Origin: Bacteroidia bacterium
Lineage (GTDB): Bacteria > Bacteroidota > Bacteroidia > Bacteroidales > UBA932
DNA length: 46,215 nucleotides
NCBI GenBank assembly: GCA_030537315.1
Contig: JAUNNZ010000016.1
Span: 1 to 46,215 of the forward strand
Direction: 5' to 3'
Shown here: positions 17,273 to 27,400 of the stretch, in pieces
How positions within the stretch are numbered: the first letter of the stretch is position 1
Layout of the letters: the number at the start of each line of letters is the position of its first letter
The notes under the pieces: generated by a model
The model's input: the letters and a program-made list of their open reading frames with translations, nothing else
Told to the model about the DNA's origin: nothing
Databases searched by the model: none
Program-made: the position numbers and the translations under genes

Positions 17273-20200
17273 ATGAAGAAAAATCTCAAGAAAGTACTTG
17301 TACTCGGTTCCGGCGCCCTCAAGATAGGGCAGGCCGGCGAGTTCGACTATAGCGGCTCACAAGCCCTGAAGGCTCTCCGTGAAGAGGGCATTAAGACAGT
17401 CCTCATCAATCCCAACATCGCAACGGTCCAGACGGGAGAGGGTATTGCCGACAAGGTATATTTCCTGCCGGTCACCCCTCATTTCGTCGAGAAGGTCATA
17501 GAGAAGGAAAAGCCGCAGGGCATACTTCTCTCCTTCGGCGGCCAGACCGCGCTCAACTGCGGCGTTGAACTGTACAGGAGCGGTTTCCTGAAAGACCACG
17601 GAGTGGAGGTCCTTGGAACTCCGGTCCAGTCCATCATAGACACTGAGGACAGGGAACTGTTCGTGGAGCGTCTGGACGAGATTGAGATCAAGACGATCAA
17701 GTCACACGCGGCTGAGAGCCTCGAAGAGGCGAAGGCTGCCGCCAACGACGTCGGTTATCCGGTCATTCTGCGAGCGGCATACGCTCTCGGCGGACTCGGC
17801 TCCGGCTTCTGCGACAATGAGGAGGAACTGGTGGCCACGGCCCGCAAGTCGTTCTCTTTCTCACCTCAGGTCCTTGTGGAGAAGTCCCTCAAGGGCTGGA
17901 AGGAGATTGAGTTCGAAGTTGTCCGTGATGCCAATGACAAGTGCTTGACAATCTGCGATATGGAGAACTTTGACCCGCTCGGCATCCATACCGGTGAGAG
18001 CATCGTTGTGGCTCCTACCCAGTCTTTGACGCAGCAGGAACTGGACTATCTGCACGAACTTTCAATCAAGATAGTCCGCCACCTCGGCATAGTGGGCGAG
18101 TGCAACATCCAGTTCGCCTTCGCTCCAGACGGCAGTATGGATTACCGCGTGATCGAAGTGAACGCGCGGCTCAGCCGTTCATCCGCCCTGGCCTCGAAGG
18201 CCACGGGCTATCCTCTCGCGTTCGTCGCCGCCAAGATTGGCCTCGGCTATGCGCTCGAGGAGATTGGGAACGCCGCCGTGGCGCCTTCAGTTGACTATGT
18301 GGTCTGCAAGATGCCGCGCTGGGACCTTGCGAAGTTCCGCCGCGTCTCACGCGAGATCGGCACTTCGATGAAGAGTGTCGGCGAGGTGATGGCAATAGGC
18401 AAGAGCTTCGAGGAGGCCATCCAGAAGGGCCTGCGCATGATAGGGCAGGGCGCGAACGGTTTCGTCTGCAACAAGCCGTTCAAGGCCGCCGACCTGGATT
18501 ATGCGCTGTCACATCCGACCGACAGCCGCATCTTCGCGATTGCAGCCGCGTTCGAGAGCGGCTATACGGTTGACAGGATACACGACCTTACCAAGATCGA
18601 CAAATGGTTCCTGGGCAAGCTCCAGAACATTGAAAGCATCTACCGCTGGCTCGAGTCCTATGACTCTTTCGCCGCGGTGCCTTCAGATACCATCCTGTCT
18701 GCAAAGAAGGCGGGATTCTCCGACATACAGATTGCGCGCATCTTCGGTGTGACCGAAGCGGCGGTGCGCGAAAAACGTCTCTCATCAGGCCTCAAGCCAT
18801 ATGTGAAGCAGATTGACACCCTTATGATGACCCCGGGCGCCGAGTCGAATTATCTCTATCTGACATACAATTCGGACAGGCATGACGTAAGTTTCAGTTC
18901 AGGTGAACATACGGCCATCGTGCTCGGTTCAGGCGCATACAGGATAGGCAGCAGCGTCGAGTTCGACTGGTGCGGCGTCAACGCCATACACACCCTCAAG
19001 AAGAGCGGTTACAAGGCCATTATGGTCAACTGCAATCCGGAAACCGTATCCACCGACTATGACATAAGCGACAGGCTCTATTTCGATGAGCTCAGCCTTG
19101 AGACAGTGCTTGAAATATGCCGTCTGGAGAGCCCGTACGGAGTGATCGTCAGCGTGGGCGGACAGATTCCGAACAATCTGGCGCTGCCTCTTTCAAATTG
19201 CGGAATACGCCTCCTGGGTACTTCTGCAACCGATATCGACCGCGCTGAGGACAGACGCAAGTTCTCTTCGGTCGTTGACAAGCTGGGCATCGACCAGCCT
19301 CTCTGGAACGAGCTCACAACGCTCGACGACGTCGACGCCTTCGTCGACAAGGTCGGCTTCCCTGTGCTTGTGCGTCCTTCGTACGTCCTTTCGGGTGCGG
19401 CGATGAACGTCTGCTACTCTCACGAAGACCTTCACAAGTTCCTTGAACTTGCCGTCGAGGTGTCCGACGAGCATCCCGTAGTCATCAGTTCATTCATGCA
19501 GAGAAGCAAGGAGATAGAGTTCGACGCGGTCGCAGACGGCGGCGAAATAATGGCTTACGCCGTTTCCGAGCACGTAGAATATGCCGGTGTCCATTCCGGC
19601 GACGCCACCATTCAGTTCCCGCCTCAGAAGCTCTACGGCGTGACCATCGCGCGCATAAGGAAGATAGCTTCCAAGATCGCACGCGAACTGCGCATCACAG
19701 GTCCGTTCAACATTCAGTTCCTTGCTACTGACGGCTATGTGAAGGTGATAGAGTGCAACCTGCGCGCGTCCCGCAGCTTCCCGTTCGTATCAAAGATTCT
19801 GAAGGTGAACTTCATAGAACTCGCCACCCGCTGCATGCTCGGCGAGCATCCGGCAAAGCCGTCCTGCGATGCCTTCGAGCTCGACTACGTCGGCGTGAAG
19901 GCGTCCCAGTTCTCATTCTCCCGTCTGGGGCTCGCCGACCCTGTGCCGGGAGTGGATATGGCATCCACCGGCGAAGTGGGCTGCATCGGAGACAACTTCG
20001 ACGAGGCCCTGCTCAAGGCGATGATTTCGGTAGGCCACGTGATTCCCGAGAAGGGGAGTGCAGTGCTGGTATCATCCGGCGATGCCATACAGAAGGCGAT
20101 GATGCTCCGTGCCTGCACTGTCCTGATAGAAAACGGATATAAGATCTTCGCTACAAGCGGCACTTATAAGTATTTGGTTAACAATGGACTGGAATGTTCC

Positions 20201-20482
20201 CGCGCCCTTTGGCCTTCCGAGGAGGATGCCGAAAAGGGCGCAGGCACTCCTGCAGTCCAGCTGATCAGGGAACACGCAGTCCAGCTTGTGGTGAACATCC
20301 CTAAGGATTTCAGCCACGGCGAGCTCACCAACGGCTACAAGATGCGCCGTGCGGCGATTGACTTCAACGTGCCTCTGATCACCAACAGCCGCCTCGCGAC
20401 AGCCTATATCCGGGCATTCTGCTCGAAGTCGTCGGAAGACCTCAAGATCAAGTCCTGGGACGAGTATCAGTCCGCTGGATAG
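17273..20482 (+). CDS. carB: Carbamoyl-phosphate synthase large subunit
   Basis: 1069 aa, full length. Two homologous ATP-grasp halves are visible, each beginning with a GSG-type dinucleotide-like motif (LGSGALKIGQAGEFDYSG near residue 11; LGSGAYRIGSSVEFDW near residue 546). A C-terminal MGS-like allosteric domain starts near residue 940 (ATSGTYKYL). The enzyme makes carbamoyl phosphate from bicarbonate, ATP and ammonia channelled from the CarA subunit. No carA is present in this window, so CarA must be encoded elsewhere. Its place after argH suggests arginine-linked control. It converges on the radical SAM gene with only 3 nt between stops. Confidence 0.95.
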   Translation: MKKNLKKVLVLGSGALKIGQAGEFDYSGSQALKALREEGIKTVLINPNIATVQTGEGIADKVYFLPVTPHFVEKVIEKEKPQGILLSFGGQTALNCGVELYRSGFLKDHGVEVLGTPVQSIIDTEDRELFVERLDEIEIKTIKSHAAESLEEAKAAANDVGYPVILRAAYALGGLGSGFCDNEEELVATARKSFSFSPQVLVEKSLKGWKEIEFEVVRDANDKCLTICDMENFDPLGIHTGESIVVAPTQSLTQQELDYLHELSIKIVRHLGIVGECNIQFAFAPDGSMDYRVIEVNARLSRSSALASKATGYPLAFVAAKIGLGYALEEIGNAAVAPSVDYVVCKMPRWDLAKFRRVSREIGTSMKSVGEVMAIGKSFEEAIQKGLRMIGQGANGFVCNKPFKAADLDYALSHPTDSRIFAIAAAFESGYTVDRIHDLTKIDKWFLGKLQNIESIYRWLESYDSFAAVPSDTILSAKKAGFSDIQIARIFGVTEAAVREKRLSSGLKPYVKQIDTLMMTPGAESNYLYLTYNSDRHDVSFSSGEHTAIVLGSGAYRIGSSVEFDWCGVNAIHTLKKSGYKAIMVNCNPETVSTDYDISDRLYFDELSLETVLEICRLESPYGVIVSVGGQIPNNLALPLSNCGIRLLGTSATDIDRAEDRRKFSSVVDKLGIDQPLWNELTTLDDVDAFVDKVGFPVLVRPSYVLSGAAMNVCYSHEDLHKFLELAVEVSDEHPVVISSFMQRSKEIEFDAVADGGEIMAYAVSEHVEYAGVHSGDATIQFPPQKLYGVTIARIRKIASKIARELRITGPFNIQFLATDGYVKVIECNLRASRSFPFVSKILKVNFIELATRCMLGEHPAKPSCDAFELDYVGVKASQFSFSRLGLADPVPGVDMASTGEVGCIGDNFDEALLKAMISVGHVIPEKGSAVLVSSGDAIQKAMMLRACTVLIENGYKIFATSGTYKYLVNNGLECSRALWPSEEDAEKGAGTPAVQLIREHAVQLVVNIPKDFSHGELTNGYKMRRAAIDFNVPLITNSRLATAYIRAFCSKSSEDLKIKSWDEYQSAG

Positions 20483-20485
20483 GCA

Positions 20486-21544
20486 TCATTGCCCGAGCGT
20501 CTTGCTGTAGTGGCAGTTGAGCACCTCCGAGCAGTCTCCGTGCCAGTTGTGCATCCCGTTGCCGAGACACCTGTCGAAGACCTTGCAGTCGGCGCACCGG
20601 CCCCTGCGGGCCCAACTGCGGTCGCGGAACTGCCCGAACCTGCCGTTCCACACCTCCCAGAGATTGTCCTTGTAGATGTTGCCCTGGGCAAAGACCTCCC
20701 GGTCTATGTTGGGGCAGGCGCAGATCGTGCCGTCGATCAGCACGGATGCGATGTTGATGCCTGCGCGGCAGAAATATGGCTCCAGGCGTGCCTTCTGTTC
20801 GTATTTTCCCAGATAGCCTTCGCAGCTGAAGGTAACGTTCATCCTTGACGGATGCTCGCGCTTTGACTTTATGAATTCCATCAAAGACCTGGTCTCATCG
20901 GCGTCCAGATGCATCATGGGATCGTCTTTCGCCCGTCCGATCGGTATGATGGTGAAAAGGCGCCACTGCTTCACACCAAGGCCAAGCAGGGTGTCGTGTA
21001 TATCCTGAAGCTGGCTGAGATTGCGTTTCGTCACACAGGTGACGACGTCGAAGTTGATCTTCCGTTCACCCGCCGCTATCCTTATCCCGTTCAGCGCCCT
21101 GCGGTAGCTGCCCTCGCGGCCGCGCATCCAGTCGTGAGAATCCTCCATGCCGTCCAGACTGATGGTCAGCGAGCCCATTCCGCCCCTCATCAGCCTGCTG
21201 TGCATCTGCTCGTCATAGAAGAAGCCGTTGCTGACCATTCCCCAGCGCAGACCGCGCTGGCGGATGGCCTTGCCGATTTCCTCGATATCGGGGCGAAGGA
21301 GAGGCTCTCCACCAGTGATGGCGACCGTGAAATTGTCAGGACGCTCTGAAACAGGAATAGTGTCTACGGCCCTGAGGAAATCCTCCAGAGGCATATCCAC
21401 TTCCCTGGATGCCGCAAAACAGTCACTGCCGCAGTGGCGGCAGTGCAGATTGCATCGGGTCGTACATTCCCAGAAGAGATAATTCAGCTCGTGAAGCCTG
21501 GTTTCGCTTCTGCGGAACGCTTTGAAGAAGAGCCAGGGAATCAT
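20486..21544 (-). CDS. Radical SAM/SPASM maturase of an rSAM/lipoprotein pair
   Basis: 352 aa. The radical SAM cluster motif is C31-NLH-C35-RH-C38, with an additional C27, followed by the ITGGEPLL SAM-binding motif. The C-terminal SPASM region is Cys-rich (about residues 250-345: C in FCRAG, CACPN, CADCK, CLGNG, DCSEV and NCHY), enough for two auxiliary [4Fe-4S] clusters. Such enzymes modify peptides. Its start overlaps the stop of the 61-aa lipoprotein gene (ATGA), and it fits my memory of the Bacteroidota rSAM/lipoprotein family, so that lipoprotein is the likely substrate. The chemistry is unknown. The N-terminus MIPWLFFKAF is hydrophobic. Confidence 0.85.
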   Translation of the reverse strand: MIPWLFFKAFRRSETRLHELNYLFWECTTRCNLHCRHCGSDCFAASREVDMPLEDFLRAVDTIPVSERPDNFTVAITGGEPLLRPDIEEIGKAIRQRGLRWGMVSNGFFYDEQMHSRLMRGGMGSLTISLDGMEDSHDWMRGREGSYRRALNGIRIAAGERKINFDVVTCVTKRNLSQLQDIHDTLLGLGVKQWRLFTIIPIGRAKDDPMMHLDADETRSLMEFIKSKREHPSRMNVTFSCEGYLGKYEQKARLEPYFCRAGINIASVLIDGTICACPNIDREVFAQGNIYKDNLWEVWNGRFGQFRDRSWARRGRCADCKVFDRCLGNGMHNWHGDCSEVLNCHYSKTLGQ

Positions 21545-21726
21545 TGTCCCGGTTCCTCAGATTCAAGTTCCACGTCAAGCGACGTGCTGTCAGCCATTTC
21601 GGACGTGGTTTCCGGTTCTGGTACCGGATCCGTATAACCCGGAGGCATCCCGTAGCAGGCCTGGAAGACGAAGAGCGCCGTGGACAGAGACGTGCACTTC
21701 AATAGATTGCGGATCTTTTTTTTCAT
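21541..21726 (-). CDS. Small lipoprotein, probable radical SAM substrate
   Basis: 61 aa. A basic n-region (MKKKIRN) and hydrophobic core lead to a lipobox LFVFQA-C24, followed by YGMPPG. The mature part is only 37 residues, Pro- and Glu-rich and acidic (VPEPETT, ELESEEPGQ). The CYGxPP start right after the lipidated Cys resembles the radical-SAM-associated putative lipoprotein family as I recall it, though this copy seems short. It lies 1 nt after the esterase stop and overlaps the radical SAM start by 4 nt, so all three genes are translationally linked. Confidence 0.75.
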   Translation of the reverse strand: MKKKIRNLLKCTSLSTALFVFQACYGMPPGYTDPVPEPETTSEMADSTSLDVELESEEPGQ

Positions 21727-21727
21727 A

Positions 21728-24418
21728 TCAATAGAAAATGGTGTTGAAGAAATCCTCCATCTGGCGTGCGTACGGCGCGCCGAACTTTATGAAAGCCTCC
21801 TTGGTCGCGGAATCAGACTTCCAGTCGTAGTATGCGTGTACTGCGCCCGGAACCTGGATGTTGTATGCGACCTGGCCCGCATCGAGCAGCGCGCGGTAGT
21901 ATTCCGCAGTGCTTTCTTCGGAGATGATAGGGTCAAGCGTGCCGCGGTTGATCCAATGAGGGATCTGGCGGACGGAAGCGTCGGGGATGTGGCATATAGG
22001 GGCAAGCGCCTCGGCGGCGGCAGTGTCTTCCGCCCCCGTGAAACGGGCCATGGTGCCCGCGTCGAAGATGCCGTAGTTCGGTGCAACCGCCTTGATGGCC
22101 AGCAGGCTCCTGCGGGCCTTCCTGATGCTCCAGCCCTTCGGCATATAGGTTGGCATATATTCATATACTCCAGGCTTGACGCCGAATCCCCGGTCGCCGA
22201 CCATCTCGACCATATTCGCGACTGCCGCGCAGAGGTGACCGCCGGCGCTGTCGCCGGTGACGGCCAGACGCCCCGCGTCAAGTCCGTACTCCGAGGCGTG
22301 CTCCTGGATGTGCAGGATGGCGCCGTAGCAGTCGCCGATGATGTCGGCGATGCTGTTGGGTTCAGCGTCGCCGTCAGCATTCCCTGCCCATCTGTAGTCG
22401 ATGCTGAACACGACGTACCTGCCGTCGGCGACAAGCTCGCGGGCGAGCCCCTTCATCACGTTCTGGCAGTTCATCCTCCAGCCGCCGCCGTGGATGATGA
22501 CTATGCCCGGGAGACCCTTCGCGCCGTCGGGGATGTATGCGTCATAACGGAGTTCCTTGACTCCCGGCTTGGCATATACTATGTCGTGCAGGCAGGTGTA
22601 ACCCTGCAGCCTCTCAGGCTCCACGAAGGATGCTCCTATAGTACAGTTCCAGCCGAGCTTGACGTCGAACTCCTGCGTATAGTACTCGTGATAGAAGCCG
22701 AACTGGACGCCAAGAGCGTCATAGCCGCACTCGAATTCATAACCCGGGTCAGCGGTCGCCTTGACGTGGAAGACGGTGCCGGCGGGGAATTCCGCGGCCT
22801 CGGGGCCGATTTCAGGTGTGACCTCGACACTGCCGTGGGTGCATTCTCCGAGAGCGGCCTTGAAGTATTCCGTATGCTCTGCCCTGAACTTGTCAAGCTG
22901 TTCGAAGCAATGCCTGTTCTGGATATCCTGAAGCGCTCTGTCTGGGTTGTTGCGTATGCGGCATTCATAGTCGAATACCATCATTTCACCGTTGTCGGCG
23001 GTATAAGTGTGCCATTCCGGAAGGCCTTCGGCGTTAGGGTTGCCCGTGCGGGCAAAGTTTGACCATGAGAGGCTCATGATGTCAGCGAGGGCCTGGTCGG
23101 CCTCTGTCGGTTCCGGAAGTTCGTTCAGTCCGTGGTCAAGCGTGTTGAAGCAGAACTTGAGCTCGTGCCCGTGGACGGACCCGCCGTTGACCGGAGACTT
23201 CCATGTGAACATGTACTGATAGACAGGGGCTTTCCAGTTTTCTGAAAGCCAGTCGCTTGTAATCACGGTCTTCGGACGGAACAGGCGGTCGACAGAAAGG
23301 AGGTCGGCAGGGGAGTATGACGGATATGCGTCGGCAAATGCGGCTATGTATGCGTCGGTCTCGTCTCCGAATATCTGCCTGAGCTGGGCCTTGGCCTCGT
23401 CCATTGTCGGATTCTGGTCGTAGCAGAGCCGCTGGAGTTCGTTGAAGGTGGTGCCTATCATAAGTGGCTTGCCTGTGGAGAAATCGGCGAAACCCGGCTG
23501 GAAAGGCTGCTGGAGCAGTACTTCGCCGTCAGGGGTAGGGCCGAAGCCCCACATCATAGGGGTTCCCGGCGCGCGGGTGCCTATGCTTTTCGCCATGGCC
23601 CTCTGGCCGGCGGCGTAAAGCTCTTTGTAAGGTACATCGTTGATGCGTGATATCTCTTCCACAGGGATGCCCAGCTCATCAAGGACGGCCTTTCCGAGGG
23701 CCTGGGACATTTTCCTGTCGTTGACGTTGAGTATGGTGCCGCTCATTATGATGGCCTTGTGGAACAGGTCTTTCGCCTCTGGCATGCAGAGGAGCGTGCC
23801 TACCTTGCCGCCGCCACCGGATTCGCCGAAGACGGTGATGTTGTCAGGGTCGCCGCCGAATTTGGAGATGTTGTCGCGCACCCACTTGAGGGCTGCGATG
23901 ACGTCCATCATTCCGACGTTGCCGGAATATCTGTATTCTGGAGAACAGGCCGACAGGTCGAGGAAACCCATTATGTTCAGGCGGTGGTTGACGCTGACGA
24001 CAACCACGTCATCCTCGCGCGCGAGTCCCATTCCGGGATTCCATTCAGAAGTGCCGGAATCGAAGCCGCCTCCGTGAAGCCAGAACATCACAGGCTTTTT
24101 TGCCTTGACGTCGGTTGTCCAGACATTCAGGACGGTGCAGTTCTCGGACATTTCGTCTTCGGTGAGCTCGCGGCCCCATACGTTCTGCATGGCCTGCGGG
24201 CCCCAGTGGTCGCATACGCGCACGCCTTCCCATTCCGGTGCCGGCTGAGGAGGCATGAAACGTGTCACGGATGCGTAAGGGATGCCAAGGAAGGCATACG
24301 TGCCTTCCTGTTCAATACCCTGGACGATACCTCCGGCAGTCTTGACAACAAGTGGATTTTCAGTGCAGGAACACAGCGCGAACAGGGCTGAAACAAGAGA
24401 AATGACAAGTTTCTTCAT
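21728..24418 (-). CDS. Lipoprotein with two esterase domains (type-B carboxylesterase + alpha/beta hydrolase)
   Basis: 896 aa from the ATG at 24418, chosen because it opens with a signal peptide and lipobox (MKKLVISLVSALFALCSC); an in-frame ATG 48 nt upstream lies in the promoter. The N-terminal part (about 20-485) is a type-B carboxylesterase: HGGGF oxyanion loop, nucleophile Ser in GESGGGG, catalytic His in VHGHEL. The middle (about 500-590) looks like a small beta-repeat domain (HGSVEVTPEIG, ATADPGYEF). The C-terminal part (about 595-896) is a second alpha/beta hydrolase: HGGGW, GDSAGGH, Asp in GTLDP, His in GAVHAYYDW. Both active sites look intact. Substrate unknown; possibly acylated glycans. 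First gene of the unit leading to the lipoprotein and radical SAM enzyme. Confidence 0.88.
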   Translation of the reverse strand: MKKLVISLVSALFALCSCTENPLVVKTAGGIVQGIEQEGTYAFLGIPYASVTRFMPPQPAPEWEGVRVCDHWGPQAMQNVWGRELTEDEMSENCTVLNVWTTDVKAKKPVMFWLHGGGFDSGTSEWNPGMGLAREDDVVVVSVNHRLNIMGFLDLSACSPEYRYSGNVGMMDVIAALKWVRDNISKFGGDPDNITVFGESGGGGKVGTLLCMPEAKDLFHKAIIMSGTILNVNDRKMSQALGKAVLDELGIPVEEISRINDVPYKELYAAGQRAMAKSIGTRAPGTPMMWGFGPTPDGEVLLQQPFQPGFADFSTGKPLMIGTTFNELQRLCYDQNPTMDEAKAQLRQIFGDETDAYIAAFADAYPSYSPADLLSVDRLFRPKTVITSDWLSENWKAPVYQYMFTWKSPVNGGSVHGHELKFCFNTLDHGLNELPEPTEADQALADIMSLSWSNFARTGNPNAEGLPEWHTYTADNGEMMVFDYECRIRNNPDRALQDIQNRHCFEQLDKFRAEHTEYFKAALGECTHGSVEVTPEIGPEAAEFPAGTVFHVKATADPGYEFECGYDALGVQFGFYHEYYTQEFDVKLGWNCTIGASFVEPERLQGYTCLHDIVYAKPGVKELRYDAYIPDGAKGLPGIVIIHGGGWRMNCQNVMKGLARELVADGRYVVFSIDYRWAGNADGDAEPNSIADIIGDCYGAILHIQEHASEYGLDAGRLAVTGDSAGGHLCAAVANMVEMVGDRGFGVKPGVYEYMPTYMPKGWSIRKARRSLLAIKAVAPNYGIFDAGTMARFTGAEDTAAAEALAPICHIPDASVRQIPHWINRGTLDPIISEESTAEYYRALLDAGQVAYNIQVPGAVHAYYDWKSDSATKEAFIKFGAPYARQMEDFFNTIFY

Positions 24419-24438
24419 AATAGTGCTATCAATAAGCA

Positions 24439-24456
24439 CAAATATAGTTATATTTG
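24439..24456. promoter_or_regulatory. Back-to-back divergent promoters in an inverted repeat
   Basis: CAAATATA-gt-TATATTTG. The left arm (24439-24446) read on the minus strand is TATATTTG, a perfect -7 element for the esterase-lipoprotein-rSAM unit. The right arm (24449-24456) is TATATTTG for the sensor kinase on the plus strand. Predicted leaders are about 15-20 nt each. No clear TTG -33 element is seen on either side, so an activator may be needed (inference). The two elements are 2 bp apart and cannot be occupied by two polymerases at once. Confidence 0.65.
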
Positions 24457-24479
24457 TTAGAACCACTATTGATCAATAT

Positions 24480-27400
24480 ATGAAACTTGCCTGGAAATTG
24501 TCCGTCCTGCTTGCGCTGACACTAGTCCAAATACCTCTTTTCAGTCAGAATTTCTCTTTCATGGAGCTGTCACCGTCCGACGGCTTCCCATCTAAAATCA
24601 ATACCATCTTCGTGGAGCAGGATGGCTTCGCCTGGATCGGGTCCGACGATGGCGTCTATCAGATATATGCAAACAACTACTTCAGCCATCATGTCCCTGA
24701 CGGGGAATTCCTGTCAAGCAGCAATGTAACCAGGATTTACTTCGACGAAACGGGTACGGCATGGATGCTCACCGATGTGGGCTTCTATGGATTCCTGTCA
24801 AGCATCCACCACGACCATCCTCAGATGATACTCGGCATTGACGGAAAGACGGTGGCGCACAGCGTGGTTTCAAAAGGCAAGGACGTCTATTTCGGCGGTG
24901 ACAACATTGTATGGAAGTACAGCCATGAGACGGGAGCGTTCACGGAGCTGTTGAAGCTTGACCCGTCAAAGCCTTTTACCGTGAACCAACTGCTCATAGG
25001 CTACGGCAACGGAGGCAATGACCTCATCATGGTCAGCGACTTCACCAGAGAGATGGCCATATACAACATCGCGACGAAAGAATGCCGCCCGTCCCAGTTC
25101 AAGGGCGGCAACGATTTCTTCGCGGCGTTCACGGGTTCCGACGGAACACTGTGGATTTCAATGCTCGGACAGGGCATCTTCAATATCGCCGCCGACGGCA
25201 CTATGCTGAAGAGCTTCAGCACGAAGAACTCCGGGATAAACTCCGACGTCATCATCTGTTTCGCGGAGCGCGAAGGCAAGCTGTGGCTTGGTACTGACGG
25301 AGGCGGAATCAATATCCTGGATCCGGAGACAGGTGAGGTGACAATCCTCAAGAATGATCCTGCGGATCCGTCCACATGCCCGTCAAACATGATTTCCACG
25401 ATGTTCTGCGACCACAACGGCAACGTCTGGTGCGGCCGTCCTTCAGGAGGCGCGTTCGTGGTATCGGAATCAAAGATAAAGCAATTCAAGAACGGTGTCT
25501 TCGACCCGCCTGTCGACAACAGGGGAATATGCTCTTTCTACCAGCTCCCCGGCGACCAGATGGTATGGATAGGCACCAACGGTTCCGGACTCGTCAGCTA
25601 TGACCTGAATACAGGAGAGTTCTTTTCATATCCGGTTACGGACAACATGCACATCCACTCGATAGCATCCATGTCGAACGGCGATCTTGTGCTGTCCTGC
25701 CCGAATCAGGGCATATTCGTCTTCAATCCGAAGACAAACGAGATGCGCAGGAACTCCTATGACCTCGAGGCTAAACTTTTCTATTTCTCGACCGACCGCA
25801 GTCCCGTATTCTGCAATGACCAGAGCGATAACGTAATCATTTTCACGGACCGTCTCTCACGCTACTATCCATCAGGCGCATTCGACCAGTTCCCACAAGT
25901 GGAGGGCGTAAAGGGCTACCTGCGCCCGGTGTGCGGCTCTCACGCCCAATATATGATTGACGATGCCTCTCTGTACCGCTGGGAGGAGACGTCGCCTACC
26001 AAGACGCGCAGGATCCTGGACATGTCTTCAAAAGGCCGTGTGCGATGCGCTACCTTTGCTGAAGACGGTTCGATATGGATCTCCGCCGGTTCATCCATAT
26101 ACAGTTATGACACCGTGACAGGGGAAGTGGAGTACGTCTTTGATTCTTTCGAGACCGAGCCGCATATGATGATGACCGCGGATGACGGCCGGCTGTGGAT
26201 GGGTACCAGAAACAAGCTCTATGTCTATAATCCGGCCACCAAGGGCGTTCTGCTTCTTGGGGAGACAGATGGAGTGTTCAACAATGAATATCTGTCGGGA
26301 GCCTGCCTGCAGGCCTCCAACGGAGAACTGTTCCTCGGCGGGCGCAACGGCTTCATCTGCGTCGGCCGCGACTTTGAAGTCAACACTGTAAGGAACGTGG
26401 GAATCACGGTCGGCGCTGTCCTGGTCGACAATGACGAGATATTTGACCTTTCCGGTTTTGCCGTTCCTTATCATCACAGCCAGATCGATATCCGTATGCT
26501 TGTCCGTTCCAATGACATACTCAAGGACAAGCTGTATCACGTGGTGGCATCAGGACCTAGCCTTGATTTCGACGAGTACCTGACCGAACCCGTAGTCCAT
26601 TTCCTCAGACTCAATCCGGGCAAATATTCCGTGTCGATGTCAGTCACCACCTCGGATGGCGGCATGACCGATATGCGTGAGGTGTATTCATTCAGCGTGA
26701 AGAGGCCTTGGTACAGGTCCGCCTGGTTCTATCTGGCGGCATCCCTGCTGCTGCTGTGCGCTCTGCTCCTTCTCATGAGATATCGCGGAAGGATCAAGGA
26801 CAAACGGCATGCGCAGGAGGCTTCCGACGAACGGTACAACTTCCTGATCAACGTGGCTCACGAACTGCGTACTCCGTTGACACTGGTTCAGGGTCCTGTC
26901 AAGCGTATGCTGCGGGATAAGTCGATATCTGCTGAGCAGCGGAGTTCTCTGAACAGAGTGTTCCAGCAGTCTTCCCGCATTTCAGACCTTCTGAACACGG
27001 TCCTCACATCCAGCAGGATAGAGGATGGCGCCACAAAGGTGAATCTCCAGTCAGTTGATGTCAATTCCTGGGTCACCAACCTGGCGGAAGACTTCCGCGA
27101 CGAGGCGGCAGAGCACGATATGGGCATCTCGCTGAAACTTGACCCTACGATAGGCGCCGCCATGATGGATGAAGGGCTTTGCGCCATCGTGTTCTCCAAC
27201 ATCATGTCCAATGCGCTCAAGCACAATCCTCCGGGAAAGGATATCGTGGTGTGGACCAGCTGGAACAGGGAGAAGGGGATGATAAGGGTTGGAATCCGCG
27301 ACAACGGTCCGGGAATCGGCAGGACTGACCCGTCAAAGCTTTTCGAGAAGTATTACAAGGAAACGGAGGAGCACGCAGGTTTCGGCATAGGTCTTTCGTA

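Noticed and set aside
21680-23062. Long plus-strand frame of 460 codons opposite the double esterase.
   Set aside because: It is a mirror of GC-rich codon use in the esterase gene, has no recognisable domain or signal, and its composition (Val/Ala/Arg/Asp-rich) is typical of antisense shadows.
24282-24479. Upstream extension of the sensor-kinase frame.
   Set aside because: It lies before the -7 element and overlaps the divergent esterase; the ATG at 24480 directly starts a signal peptide.
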